DNA from: an uncultured Eubacteriales bacterium
GTDB lineage: Bacteria > Bacillota > Clostridia > Oscillospirales > Acutalibacteraceae
Direction: 5' to 3'
Length of the DNA: 64,000 nucleotides
Assembly: GCA_934477125.1 (NCBI GenBank)
Contig: CAKSOL010000003.1
Location: 62,001 to 126,000 of the forward strand
The position numbers were made by a program, and so were the translations under genes. This document shows positions 43,077 through 51,194 of the stretch, in pieces (positions within the stretch are counted from its first letter, which is position 1; each line of letters starts with the position of its first letter). Under the pieces are notes generated by a model that did not search any database, was not told the origin of the DNA, and saw only the letters and a list, made by a program, of their open reading frames with translations.

Positions 43077-45230
43077 ATGAAAGCGCGCAATTTAAATTGC
43101 TTTGATTTTAAAATCGATGAGCTTTTAGAAAAAATGTCTTTGCGCGAAAAGCTCGGTCAGCTTAATCAGGTTCAGGGTCCTAAAACTCCGGAGGAGCTGG
43201 AGGGTATTAAGCGGAAAATACGGCTGGGTGAGGTAGGCTCGATACTTCTGGCATCGGGCGCTACCGCCGGAAACGACGAGCAGGGCAGAGTCAACCGGGA
43301 GTTATATTCCGAGCTTCAGCGGATTGCCGTTGAGGAAAGCCCTAACGGAATACCGATGCTTTTCGGCAGAGATGTTATTCACGGTCACAGAACCGTTTTA
43401 CCTATACCGCTTGCAATGGCGGCTTCCTGGGATTTTGATGAAATTGAGCGCTGCTTCCGCGATGTGGCGGCAGAGGCGGCTGCCGACGGTATACATTGGG
43501 CTTTTACTCCTATGCTTGACCTTTGCCGCGACCCACGCTGGGGCAGGATTATTGAATGTCCCGGCGAGGATCCCAAGCTCGGAGAGAATATGGCAAGAGC
43601 GGCAGTCCGGGGACTTCAGGGCGATTTTCTTTCGGAAAAATCTCCTCTTATTGCGTGCGCAAAGCATTTTATAGGCTACGGTGCTTCCGAGGGAGGACGG
43701 GATTACCACAGAACCGAAATCTCTGATTATTCGCTTTATAATTATTATATTCCGGCTTTTCGCGCGGCAATAAATGCCGGCGTCGGAACGGTAATGTCAT
43801 CCTTTAATGATATTAACGGTCAGCCGATAACTTCGGGAAGAAAATATCTTACTGATATACTTCGGGGCAAATTAGGCTTCGAAGGCTTTGTTGTTTCCGA
43901 TTATGACGCGGTAGAGCAGCTTATAAAGCAGGGCGTCGCCGAGGATGCCGGGGAATGTGCCGTAATGGCAATAAACGCCGGCGTCGATATGGATATGTTC
44001 GACGGATTTTATATTGACCGGCTTGAAAGCGCCATGAAAAAGGGGTTGGTATCCGAAAACACGCTTGACCTTGCCGTTAAGCGCGTTTTAAGAGTTAAAA
44101 TGGCATACGGTCTGTTTGAAAAGCCTATGCGGAAGGCGGTTTTATATGACCGCAGCGAGCATTTGCTTAATGCCAGAAGGCTGGCGGCAAAATCGATTGT
44201 TCTGCTGAAAAACGAAAACGGACTGCTGCCCCTTTCATATAATAAAAAAATATCCGCTTTGGGACCGTTTCTGTATGAGCGCCGCGACCTTCTCGGCTCG
44301 TGGACGCTGGACGGCAGGGCAAACGAAACCTTAAATTTTGCCGAGGCGCTTGCAGAAAAGGGAAAAGAAAAAAATCTGCCGATTTCCTGCGAAAGCGATT
44401 TTAATAAAATCCCCGCAGAGGCAGACGTATTGCTTTTGGCGCTGGGCGAAAGCGTAAGGCTTACCGGCGAGGCTCATTCTCTTTCAAATATCACGCTGAC
44501 CGATGAACAGCTGACTCTTATAAAACGCGCAAAGAAAAGCGGCAAAAAAACGGTAGGAGTTATTTTTGCCGGAAGACCGCTTGCAATGAACGGTATAGCC
44601 GATATGCTGGATGCCGTAATTTATGCGTGGCATTGCGGAAGCGAAACGGCAAGGGCAGCCTGCGACATTATTTTCGGCGACTTTCTGCCGTCGGGCAGAC
44701 TTCCGGTAACATTGCCCCGCCTTGCAACCCATATTCCGCTGTATTACAACGTAACGTCCAGCGGCAGACCGGTTAATTGCTATTACGGCGAAAATCCGCA
44801 GAAATGCTATGAGGACAGTATTCCTACGCCGTTTTATCCCTTTGGATACGGCTTGTCATACACAGAATTCCGTATTTCCGGAATAGAGGTTAAAAGGAGA
44901 ACTCTTACCCTTGAAGAGCTTAATAACGGCGCGGGCTTTTCGGTCGGCGTAACGGTAGAAAATATCGGTGCGTGCGAGGGAAACGAGACTATACAGATGT
45001 ATATACACGACAAAAAGGCGTCTATGATGCGTCCGCTGAGAGAATTAAAGGCTTTTGAAAGGATTTTCCTCAGACCGAATGAAAAAAGCAGGGTCTGCTT
45101 TAACATTGATTACGGTATGCTGGGTTACTTTTATGACGACGGTAATTATGTTCTCGAAAAAGGCGCATTTGAGATTTATATCGGAAATAATTCACTTACC
45201 GAAAATGTTACAGAGGTATACGTATGCTGA
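43077..45230 (+). CDS. Glycoside hydrolase family 3 (beta-glucosidase/xylosidase type)
   Basis: This 717-residue GH3 enzyme has an N-terminal TIM barrel with FGRDVIHGHRTVLPIPLAMAASWD, the LDLCRDPRWGRIIECPGEDP substrate block, KHFIGYGASEGGRDYHRTEIS and the nucleophile Asp275 in VVSDYDAV. A C-terminal alpha/beta sandwich (SIVLLKNENGLLPL, GSWTLDGRANETLNF) and a fibronectin-like end (FGYGLSYTEF...) follow. There is no signal peptide, so it acts in the cytoplasm on imported beta-linked oligosaccharides. It begins directly after the previous stop. Beta-glucosidase versus xylosidase cannot be separated from sequence reading. Confidence 0.92.
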   Translation: MKARNLNCFDFKIDELLEKMSLREKLGQLNQVQGPKTPEELEGIKRKIRLGEVGSILLASGATAGNDEQGRVNRELYSELQRIAVEESPNGIPMLFGRDVIHGHRTVLPIPLAMAASWDFDEIERCFRDVAAEAAADGIHWAFTPMLDLCRDPRWGRIIECPGEDPKLGENMARAAVRGLQGDFLSEKSPLIACAKHFIGYGASEGGRDYHRTEISDYSLYNYYIPAFRAAINAGVGTVMSSFNDINGQPITSGRKYLTDILRGKLGFEGFVVSDYDAVEQLIKQGVAEDAGECAVMAINAGVDMDMFDGFYIDRLESAMKKGLVSENTLDLAVKRVLRVKMAYGLFEKPMRKAVLYDRSEHLLNARRLAAKSIVLLKNENGLLPLSYNKKISALGPFLYERRDLLGSWTLDGRANETLNFAEALAEKGKEKNLPISCESDFNKIPAEADVLLLALGESVRLTGEAHSLSNITLTDEQLTLIKRAKKSGKKTVGVIFAGRPLAMNGIADMLDAVIYAWHCGSETARAACDIIFGDFLPSGRLPVTLPRLATHIPLYYNVTSSGRPVNCYYGENPQKCYEDSIPTPFYPFGYGLSYTEFRISGIEVKRRTLTLEELNNGAGFSVGVTVENIGACEGNETIQMYIHDKKASMMRPLRELKAFERIFLRPNEKSRVCFNIDYGMLGYFYDDGNYVLEKGAFEIYIGNNSLTENVTEVYVC

Positions 45231-45258
45231 TATTTATGTTTGACAGGCGGAGAGTATT

Positions 45259-46062
45259 ATGATTGAATATTTGTTCAAAAACGGTTGTACACACGCGCTT
45301 ACACTGAGCTTTGATGACGGTTATTACGACGAAAAGCTGATAAAAATATTGAACCGATATGATATTAAGGGAACCTTCTGCCTTAATTCGCTCAATCTTC
45401 AGGGCATTAACGACTGCGGCATTGAACGGATAGGAGAGGTATATTCAGGTCATGAGGTTGCGTCCCACGGGGCGACTCACAGGGTTCTTAATTATCTGCC
45501 GGTTACGGAAATATACGAGGAAATTTACTGCGACAGAAAGAGACTTGAGCAGCAGGTTGACTACCCGGTTGTAGGTCATTCGTATGCATGCAACGGTTAT
45601 TCCGGAGAGGTGATTGCTGCACTTCGCACTATGGGAATTTTATATGCAAGAACCACCGAAAACACCGGCGCGTATAAGCTGCCTGATGATTTTATGCTTT
45701 GGAAGCCCACCTGTCATTATAAGAACGCCCTCAAATATGCCGACGGATTTTTGAATTCCATAAGCGGCTGGCTGGGTTATCCGCGCCTGTTTTTCGTTTG
45801 GGGTCACGCACACGAGCTCGAAAAAAACGGCGACTGGAAAATGTGGGAGGAGTTCTGCGAAAAAGTCGGAAAAAACAGCGCAGTCTGGTATGCCGACAAT
45901 TACAGCATATTCAGATACGTTACTGCTCTGCGCTCGCTTGTTGTAACTGCGGACAGGACGACGGTTTTCAATCCTTCGGGGATACCCGTATGGGTTAGCT
46001 GCGGCGATAAAAAGTATATGATACCGCCAAACGGCTCTGTGAGGGTGGAAAACGGCTTATGA
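45259..46062 (+). CDS. Polysaccharide deacetylase-like protein (CE4/NodB)
   Basis: This 267-residue CE4-like protein has LTLSFDDGYYDE (Asp pair near 19-20) and the metal motif SHGATHRVL (H-x3-H), with WKPTCHYKNAL and FFVWGHAHELEK toward the C-terminus. It lacks a signal peptide and is the paralogue of 8370-9200, with the same layout and matching blocks. It ends in an ATGA overlap with the next CE4 gene. A cytoplasmic role on N- or O-acetylated sugars is inferred. Confidence 0.88.
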   Translation: MIEYLFKNGCTHALTLSFDDGYYDEKLIKILNRYDIKGTFCLNSLNLQGINDCGIERIGEVYSGHEVASHGATHRVLNYLPVTEIYEEIYCDRKRLEQQVDYPVVGHSYACNGYSGEVIAALRTMGILYARTTENTGAYKLPDDFMLWKPTCHYKNALKYADGFLNSISGWLGYPRLFFVWGHAHELEKNGDWKMWEEFCEKVGKNSAVWYADNYSIFRYVTALRSLVVTADRTTVFNPSGIPVWVSCGDKKYMIPPNGSVRVENGL

Positions 46063-46712
46063 AAAAACAGATAGCGTTTACCTTTGATGATATACCGTCA
46101 TATGAAAGCCTGTCGGATAATCCTACTGCCGTTATAATGAAAACGCTTAATGATTACGGCGGAAAGGGAACCTTTTTTGCAGTCGGTTCTCATATCCGCA
46201 AATACGGCGCCGCAATACCTGAACAGGCTTTAAAATACGGGTTTGAGCTTGCCAACCATACGGATACGCACAGAAATCTCACTAAATTGGATTTCAGCGA
46301 GATTGAAAACGAAATATGCGAGCTGCAAAACACCGTTAATAAGCTTTTCGGAATAGATATGAAATATATGAGACCGCCCGGACTTAATGTAAACGAAACG
46401 GTTTTTTCGGTTACGCAAAAGCTTGAAATGCCGGTGATTTTCGGCAGCAGGGGAAAGGCGGATTTAAGCGATTGGAACCCGGAAACCTCTGCGGAGCATA
46501 TAAAAAGGCGGTGTCTTGAGGGGGCTTACAGCGGACAGATTGTTTTGATGCACGGCTATTCAGACGCTACGGCGGAGGTGTTCGGAAGTATTTGCGAAAA
46601 TTTAAGCCGTGAGGGTTATTCGTTTGTAACGCTGAGCCGGCTTTTTGAAGCAAACGGAATAGAAAGGCTGCCGTTTGACCGCCCTATTTTTGACGTTCAG
46701 TCAGCTTACTAA
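46059..46712 (+). CDS. Polysaccharide deacetylase (CE4/NodB), short form
   Basis: This 217-residue CE4 protein has FTFDDIPS (Asp pair; the usual Gly after DD is replaced by Ile), a metal motif NHTDTHRNL (H-x3-H), MRPPGLNVN with the RPPG substrate block, and IVLMHGYSD with the C-terminal catalytic-type His. This set is closer to the canonical NodB pattern than in the neighbouring CE4 protein. There is no signal peptide. It is translationally coupled to the gene before it, so two different CE4 proteins are made together. Confidence 0.88.
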   Translation: MKKQIAFTFDDIPSYESLSDNPTAVIMKTLNDYGGKGTFFAVGSHIRKYGAAIPEQALKYGFELANHTDTHRNLTKLDFSEIENEICELQNTVNKLFGIDMKYMRPPGLNVNETVFSVTQKLEMPVIFGSRGKADLSDWNPETSAEHIKRRCLEGAYSGQIVLMHGYSDATAEVFGSICENLSREGYSFVTLSRLFEANGIERLPFDRPIFDVQSAY

Positions 46713-46732
46713 TTAAATGAGGGGATAATTAA

Positions 46733-47674
46733 ATGTTTAAAAAAGCAATAGGCAATATCAATGTTTCCGATGTTCTTTTGGGAAGCGAGCTTTTCGGAAC
46801 GGCTATCGATGAAAAAACGAGCTTTGAAATTATAAACCGCTATCTGGAGCTCGGAGGAAACTGCGTTGATACGGCAAGACTTTACGGCGGCGGAAAATCC
46901 GAGGAAACGATAGGAAAATGGATAAAAGCCGCAAAATCCTCCGGAAAGGAAATTATTGTTTCAACAAAGGGAGGGCATCCGCGTCTTGAAACTATGAATG
47001 TTTCGCGCATAAGCCAAAACGAAATCGAAAGCGATATCAACGGCAGTCTAAAGGCGCTCGGAGTAGAAGCAATAGATATTTACTGGCTGCACCGCGACGA
47101 TTTATCAAAAAGTCCGGAGGAAATCCTTGAATTTATGAATACCTTTATTTCTTCAGGGAAAATAAAAAATTTTGGTGTTTCAAACTGGCATATAAACCGG
47201 ATATTAAAAGCCAATGCCTATGCCGCGGAAAACGGTCTTGAGCCTATCGCCGCGTCGCAGATAAAATGGAGCCTTGCCGTACCCAATTCCGGGGCGGACG
47301 ATAAGACGCTGGTTGAAATGGATGAAAACGAATATCAGCTGTACAAAAAAGCGGGAATACCCGTAATCGCTTATTCGTCCCAGGGCAAAGGAATATTTTC
47401 AATACTTGACAGCGGCGGCGAAAAAGCGCTGAGTGAAAATACACGTAAATTTTATCTTAACAGCCTGACGCTGAGACGCTTTAAAGCCGCTAAGTCGCTT
47501 TCGGAAAAATACGGTATACCTATTTCCTCGATTGTTCTATCATATATATATTCAAATCCGGATATAAAGTCGCATGTTTTAATCGGACCCGTCAATGTAA
47601 AACAGCTGGAGGACAGCCTGACGAATTCGGACTTTACCCTGTCTCAGGAAGAAATAACGCTGCTGTCGCAATAA
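46733..47674 (+). CDS. Aldo/keto reductase
   Basis: This 313-residue (beta/alpha)8 oxidoreductase has DTARLYGGGKSEETIG (Asp, catalytic Tyr near 56), STKGGH with the Lys, WLHRDD with the His, and GVSNWH. C-terminal NADP-binding blocks (PVIAYSSQGKGIF, VLIGPVNVKQLEDS) complete the family pattern. It probably reduces an aldose or keto-sugar. It is located between the CE4 pair and the alpha-galactosidase with short spacers and a gagggg ribosome site. Confidence 0.9.
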   Translation: MFKKAIGNINVSDVLLGSELFGTAIDEKTSFEIINRYLELGGNCVDTARLYGGGKSEETIGKWIKAAKSSGKEIIVSTKGGHPRLETMNVSRISQNEIESDINGSLKALGVEAIDIYWLHRDDLSKSPEEILEFMNTFISSGKIKNFGVSNWHINRILKANAYAAENGLEPIAASQIKWSLAVPNSGADDKTLVEMDENEYQLYKKAGIPVIAYSSQGKGIFSILDSGGEKALSENTRKFYLNSLTLRRFKAAKSLSEKYGIPISSIVLSYIYSNPDIKSHVLIGPVNVKQLEDSLTNSDFTLSQEEITLLSQ

Positions 47675-47695
47675 TTTTTAAAATAAGGGCTATAT

Positions 47696-49885
47696 ATGAT
47701 TCATTATAAAAATAATACTTTTTATCTTAACACAAAAAGAACGACATACTGTATGAAGGTATCGGAGGACGGGTTCCTTGTCCATTGCTATTACGGCAGC
47801 CGTATTGCCGAGGAGGATTTCTCGCTGTATAACAGCGGCTTTAAGCGTTCGATTTGCTTTGCGGTACAGTGCGACGGTAAAATTATGTCCAAGGATGAGC
47901 TGCCTCAGGAATACGGCAGCTTCGGCAGGGGCGATAACAGGATTCCGGCGTTTAAGCTTGAAAATGACGGCGGACGTACTGTCGGCGAGCTTAAATACTG
48001 CTCATATAAAATATTAAACGGTGCCTTAAAGCTTGAAAAGCCGATGCCTCAGCTCAGTGCGGACGGGGATGAGGCGATGTCGCTTGTGATATCGCTGAAG
48101 GATATTGTAACCGGTATCAATGTTTCGCTCTGCTATACAGTTTTTGAACAGGCGGATATTATTGCAAGACATACCGTTGTAACGAACAATACGTCTAAAA
48201 CGGTATACATAAAAAGATTGGACAGCGCAGCATTGGATTTCCCGGCGCAAAATTACGAATTTATTACTCTTTACGGCTCGTGGGGCAGGGAAAGATGGAT
48301 AGAACGGTATCCTCTGCACCACGGAATTTCCGGTGTCGGGAGTACGCTCGGAGCAACCGGTCATGCCCAGTCGCCCTTTGCGGCGCTTGTTACGCCGGAT
48401 ACAAACGAAAACAGGGGCGGGGTATACGGCTTTTCCCTGATATACAGCGGAGATTTTCATATTCAGGCTCAGGTCGGTCAGTTCGATACGGCGAGGGTCA
48501 CATTAGGTATTAACCCGGAAAATTTCAGCTGGACGCTGAAACCCGGAGCGGATTTCTGCACACCTCAGGCGGTTATGACATACAGCAGCGGCGGATTGAA
48601 CGGAATGTCGGCGAATTTCCACAGTATGTGCAGAAAGCATTTAGGCGCCTGCGCCCGCCCGGATTTAAAAAGACCGGTTGTGCTCAATCTGTGGGAGGCT
48701 ATGTATTTTGACTCAAGCGAGGAAAAAATTATAGATGCAATCCGGCGCTGCAAGGGTACAGGCATTGACGCTGTGGTTCTGGACGACGGCTGGTATGCCC
48801 GAAGAAAGGATGAGGCTGCCTGTCTCGGCGACTGGTATGTAAGCAAGGATAAATTCCCTAACGGATTGGGCAGGGTGATTAAAGAATGTAAGGAAAACGG
48901 CGTCGGTCTGGGGCTTTGGATTGAGCCTGAAACGGTCAACCGCGACAGCGACCTTTATCGCAGCCACCCGGATTGGTGTATATCATTACCCGATATAACG
49001 CCGCTTGAAAGCCGCTGCGAGCTTGTTCTTGATTACGGCAGGGAGGATGTCGTAAACGGAATGTATGACATTCTCAGTACTCTGCTGAGCGAAAATGATG
49101 TATGCTATGTAAAATGGGATATGAACCGCAACATTTCGGATAACGGCTCGCTGTTTCTCGGAAAAAGAGAGCAGGGCGAGCAAAATCACAGATACATACT
49201 CGGTGTATACAGCCTGATGGCGCGTCTGACCGCTGATTTTCCGAATATATTTTTTGAGGGCTGTTCGGGCGGAGGCGGAAGATTTGATTTAGGTATTCTG
49301 TATTATTTTCCGCAAATATGGACCAGCGACGACACAGACGCATATGAGCGCACAAAAATTCAATACGGAACCAGCCTTGTTTATCCTCCTGAGGTTATGG
49401 CGTCGCATATTACGATATGCCCCAATCATCAGACCGGGCGTATTACCCCGTTTAAGTCGAGAAACGATGTCGCAGCTCTTTTCTCATTCGGCTATGAGCT
49501 TGATTTGAGTAAATTAACCGAAGCGGAAATGAATGAAATACCGGCTCAGGTTAAAAATCACAGATGGCTTGAGCAAAGGCTTGCAAACGGCAGATTTTAT
49601 CGGATAGACAGTCCGTTTGAGGGTAACCGGGCAACATGGCAGATTGTATCTCCGGATCGGAAATTTAGCGCGGTTATGAGTATGTCGGTGCTGAATGTTC
49701 CGAATAACCATATTTGCAGAATCCGCTTTTTGGGGCTTAATCCGGATTTGGATTATAGAGTAGAGCCTTATAATGTTATAACAAGCGGTTCCGCTCTTAT
49801 GAATATAGGACTGCCGCTGGAGGAACAAACGGCTGATTTCAAAACGGAATTTATTACTGCCGAAGCGATTGACGTTACAGAGTAA
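47696..49885 (+). CDS. Alpha-galactosidase, glycoside hydrolase family 36
   Basis: This 729-residue enzyme has the GH36 domain order: an N-terminal beta-supersandwich to about 320, a TIM barrel and a C-terminal sandwich. Typical blocks are LNLWEAMYFD, VVLDDGWYARRKDE, LGDWYVSKDKFPNGLG and GLGLWIEPE. The nucleophile is Asp475 in KWDMNR, and the WTSDDTDA block (Asp545, 546, 548) supplies the acid/base. It lacks a signal peptide and should release alpha-galactose from imported oligosaccharides. It is the last gene before a strong terminator at 49963. Confidence 0.93.
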   Translation: MIHYKNNTFYLNTKRTTYCMKVSEDGFLVHCYYGSRIAEEDFSLYNSGFKRSICFAVQCDGKIMSKDELPQEYGSFGRGDNRIPAFKLENDGGRTVGELKYCSYKILNGALKLEKPMPQLSADGDEAMSLVISLKDIVTGINVSLCYTVFEQADIIARHTVVTNNTSKTVYIKRLDSAALDFPAQNYEFITLYGSWGRERWIERYPLHHGISGVGSTLGATGHAQSPFAALVTPDTNENRGGVYGFSLIYSGDFHIQAQVGQFDTARVTLGINPENFSWTLKPGADFCTPQAVMTYSSGGLNGMSANFHSMCRKHLGACARPDLKRPVVLNLWEAMYFDSSEEKIIDAIRRCKGTGIDAVVLDDGWYARRKDEAACLGDWYVSKDKFPNGLGRVIKECKENGVGLGLWIEPETVNRDSDLYRSHPDWCISLPDITPLESRCELVLDYGREDVVNGMYDILSTLLSENDVCYVKWDMNRNISDNGSLFLGKREQGEQNHRYILGVYSLMARLTADFPNIFFEGCSGGGGRFDLGILYYFPQIWTSDDTDAYERTKIQYGTSLVYPPEVMASHITICPNHQTGRITPFKSRNDVAALFSFGYELDLSKLTEAEMNEIPAQVKNHRWLEQRLANGRFYRIDSPFEGNRATWQIVSPDRKFSAVMSMSVLNVPNNHICRIRFLGLNPDLDYRVEPYNVITSGSALMNIGLPLEEQTADFKTEFITAEAIDVTE

Positions 49886-49962
49886 TACCAATACTGCCGC
49901 GCCCGGCGGAGGAAAAAATGCGGCGTTACCGGCGCAAAAAAATTTCAGTTTATCAACATACT

Positions 49963-49999
49963 AAAACGACAGCAATCAGTTGCTGTCGTTTTTATTTTT
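49963..49999 (+). terminator. Rho-independent terminator of the 31-kb operon
   Basis: A perfect 13-bp stem (aaaacgacagcaa 49963-49975 with ttgctgtcgtttt 49980-49992) with the 4-nt loop tcag is followed by a T-rich tract to 49999. It lies 78 bp after the GH36 stop. A short A-run on the other side makes it usable, more weakly, for the convergent AraC gene. Confidence 0.9.
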
Positions 50000-50192
50000 A
50001 AATATGTATTTTCCTGATTTGCCTGCAAAAAACAGACAATTATAAAGCCGGAGACAAAAACAGAATATCATTTACTGCGCAAACGGGTGTTTTTAAGGGT
50101 GAAAAACAATTTCATCCATTTAATCAAGGAAATTTTTAGGACTTATCGGCGCAAATGATTTTTTTGTCCATAAAATTGGATAGAAAAATCCA

Positions 50193-50221
50193 TTGTTTAG
50201 ACTTTGCAGATTTGATATAAT
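50193..50221 (+). promoter_or_regulatory. Orphan plus-strand promoter-like element
   Basis: TTGTTT (50193-50198), a 17-bp spacer and a perfect TATAAT (50216-50221) are followed by gaagaggaataataattt and a GTG that reads only five codons. The element points into the 3' end of the minus-strand AraC gene, so no gene is served. The rest of the 368-bp gap (49886-50253) holds the terminator and otherwise A/T-rich sequence with no ORF. It may be a remnant of a displaced gene or an antisense promoter. Confidence 0.5.
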
Positions 50222-50253
50222 AAGCAATGAAGAGGAATAATAATTTGTGAAAA

Positions 50254-51096
50254 TCACCTATTGATGTTTTTCCTGCGAAAGCTGCTCGGCGTATCGCCCG
50301 TTATTTTAAGGAAATACCTGCAAAAATAAAGCGGATCGCTGAACCCGACGGACTGTGCAATATCGTTGACCTTGTAGTTGGTATTGATAAGCATATCCTT
50401 TGCCGCCGCAATTCTGAGCTGAAGCTTGAATTTGTGGGGCGCCATACCGGTTTTCTCCTTGAAAAGCCTTAAAAAATGCGCAAGGCTCATATTCGCCTCG
50501 GCGGCATATTCGGTATTCGGGGTATCCTCGGTAAATTCACGGCGTATTCTCAGTATTGCCTGATTAACTGCGTTTCCCTTTGCGTTATGCGGCAGCAGGG
50601 TTCTGTTCCTTGATACGTTTGCAAATGCCTGTATGCTGTATGCAATAGCCATTTCCTTAAAGCCGACGTTTTTTTCGGTCATTTCGGATATTGTGTGCAG
50701 AATGGAGCTGATAAGCTTTGAGTCGTCTGTTATATTGAATATCCGTTCCTCGTAGATACCGAATTCCTTCAGCAGATTTTCCATTAAGGGACCGCCTATA
50801 TGCAGCCAGTATGCCTTTGGATGCTCGGCTTTCAGGTAACGGTATATCTGCGGCTCAAATGGATGAAATATTATTGCGGTCTTTTCCGTTAAGGTTATTT
50901 CTTCGTTATTGACGGTAAAATGTCCGCAGCCCTCCTTGATATAGAGCAGCTGATAGTCGGGCAGGCCGCCCGGACGCGTAACGCCCGTATCGCCCTCGTC
51001 TATGATGGCATATCCCGCGCTTACCACCTCAAGGTCGGATTCGGTAATATGACTGAATTTGTTATCTGCGTTGGAAGAAACATACACTGAAATCAT
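50254..51096 (-). CDS. AraC-family regulator with cupin sensor domain
   Basis: The frame is open to a TTG at 51135, but that codon lies upstream of the predicted transcription start, so the ATG at 51096 is preferred (280 residues) despite a weak ribosome site. The N-terminal half is a cupin sensor (YIKEGCGHFTVNN, IIFHPFEPQIYRY, AYWLHIGG). The C-terminal half is a two-HTH AraC domain (TEYAAEANMSLAHFLRLFKEK; VNDIAQSVGFSDPLYFCRYFLK). It diverges from the GH35 gene and the second transport module, which it probably controls. Confidence 0.85.
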   Translation of the reverse strand: MISVYVSSNADNKFSHITESDLEVVSAGYAIIDEGDTGVTRPGGLPDYQLLYIKEGCGHFTVNNEEITLTEKTAIIFHPFEPQIYRYLKAEHPKAYWLHIGGPLMENLLKEFGIYEERIFNITDDSKLISSILHTISEMTEKNVGFKEMAIAYSIQAFANVSRNRTLLPHNAKGNAVNQAILRIRREFTEDTPNTEYAAEANMSLAHFLRLFKEKTGMAPHKFKLQLRIAAAKDMLINTNYKVNDIAQSVGFSDPLYFCRYFLKITGDTPSSFRRKNINR

Positions 51097-51111
51097 TCCG
51101 TTTACAATATA

Positions 51112-51149
51112 TTTGTTATCATAATAACAAAACAAAATATCAATGTCAA
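51112..51149 (-). promoter_or_regulatory. AraC promoter overlapped by an inverted repeat
   Basis: On the minus strand a perfect TTGACA (51144-51149) is followed after 17 bp by TATTAT (51121-51126). The -10 box lies inside a perfect 8-bp inverted repeat (tttgttat 51112-51119 with ataacaaa 51124-51131). This suggests repression at this site, possibly autoregulation (inference). Confidence 0.65.
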
Positions 51150-51194
51150 TAACCGGCAGAATTTATTTGTTTAAAGGGCTTAGGAGGATTTATT

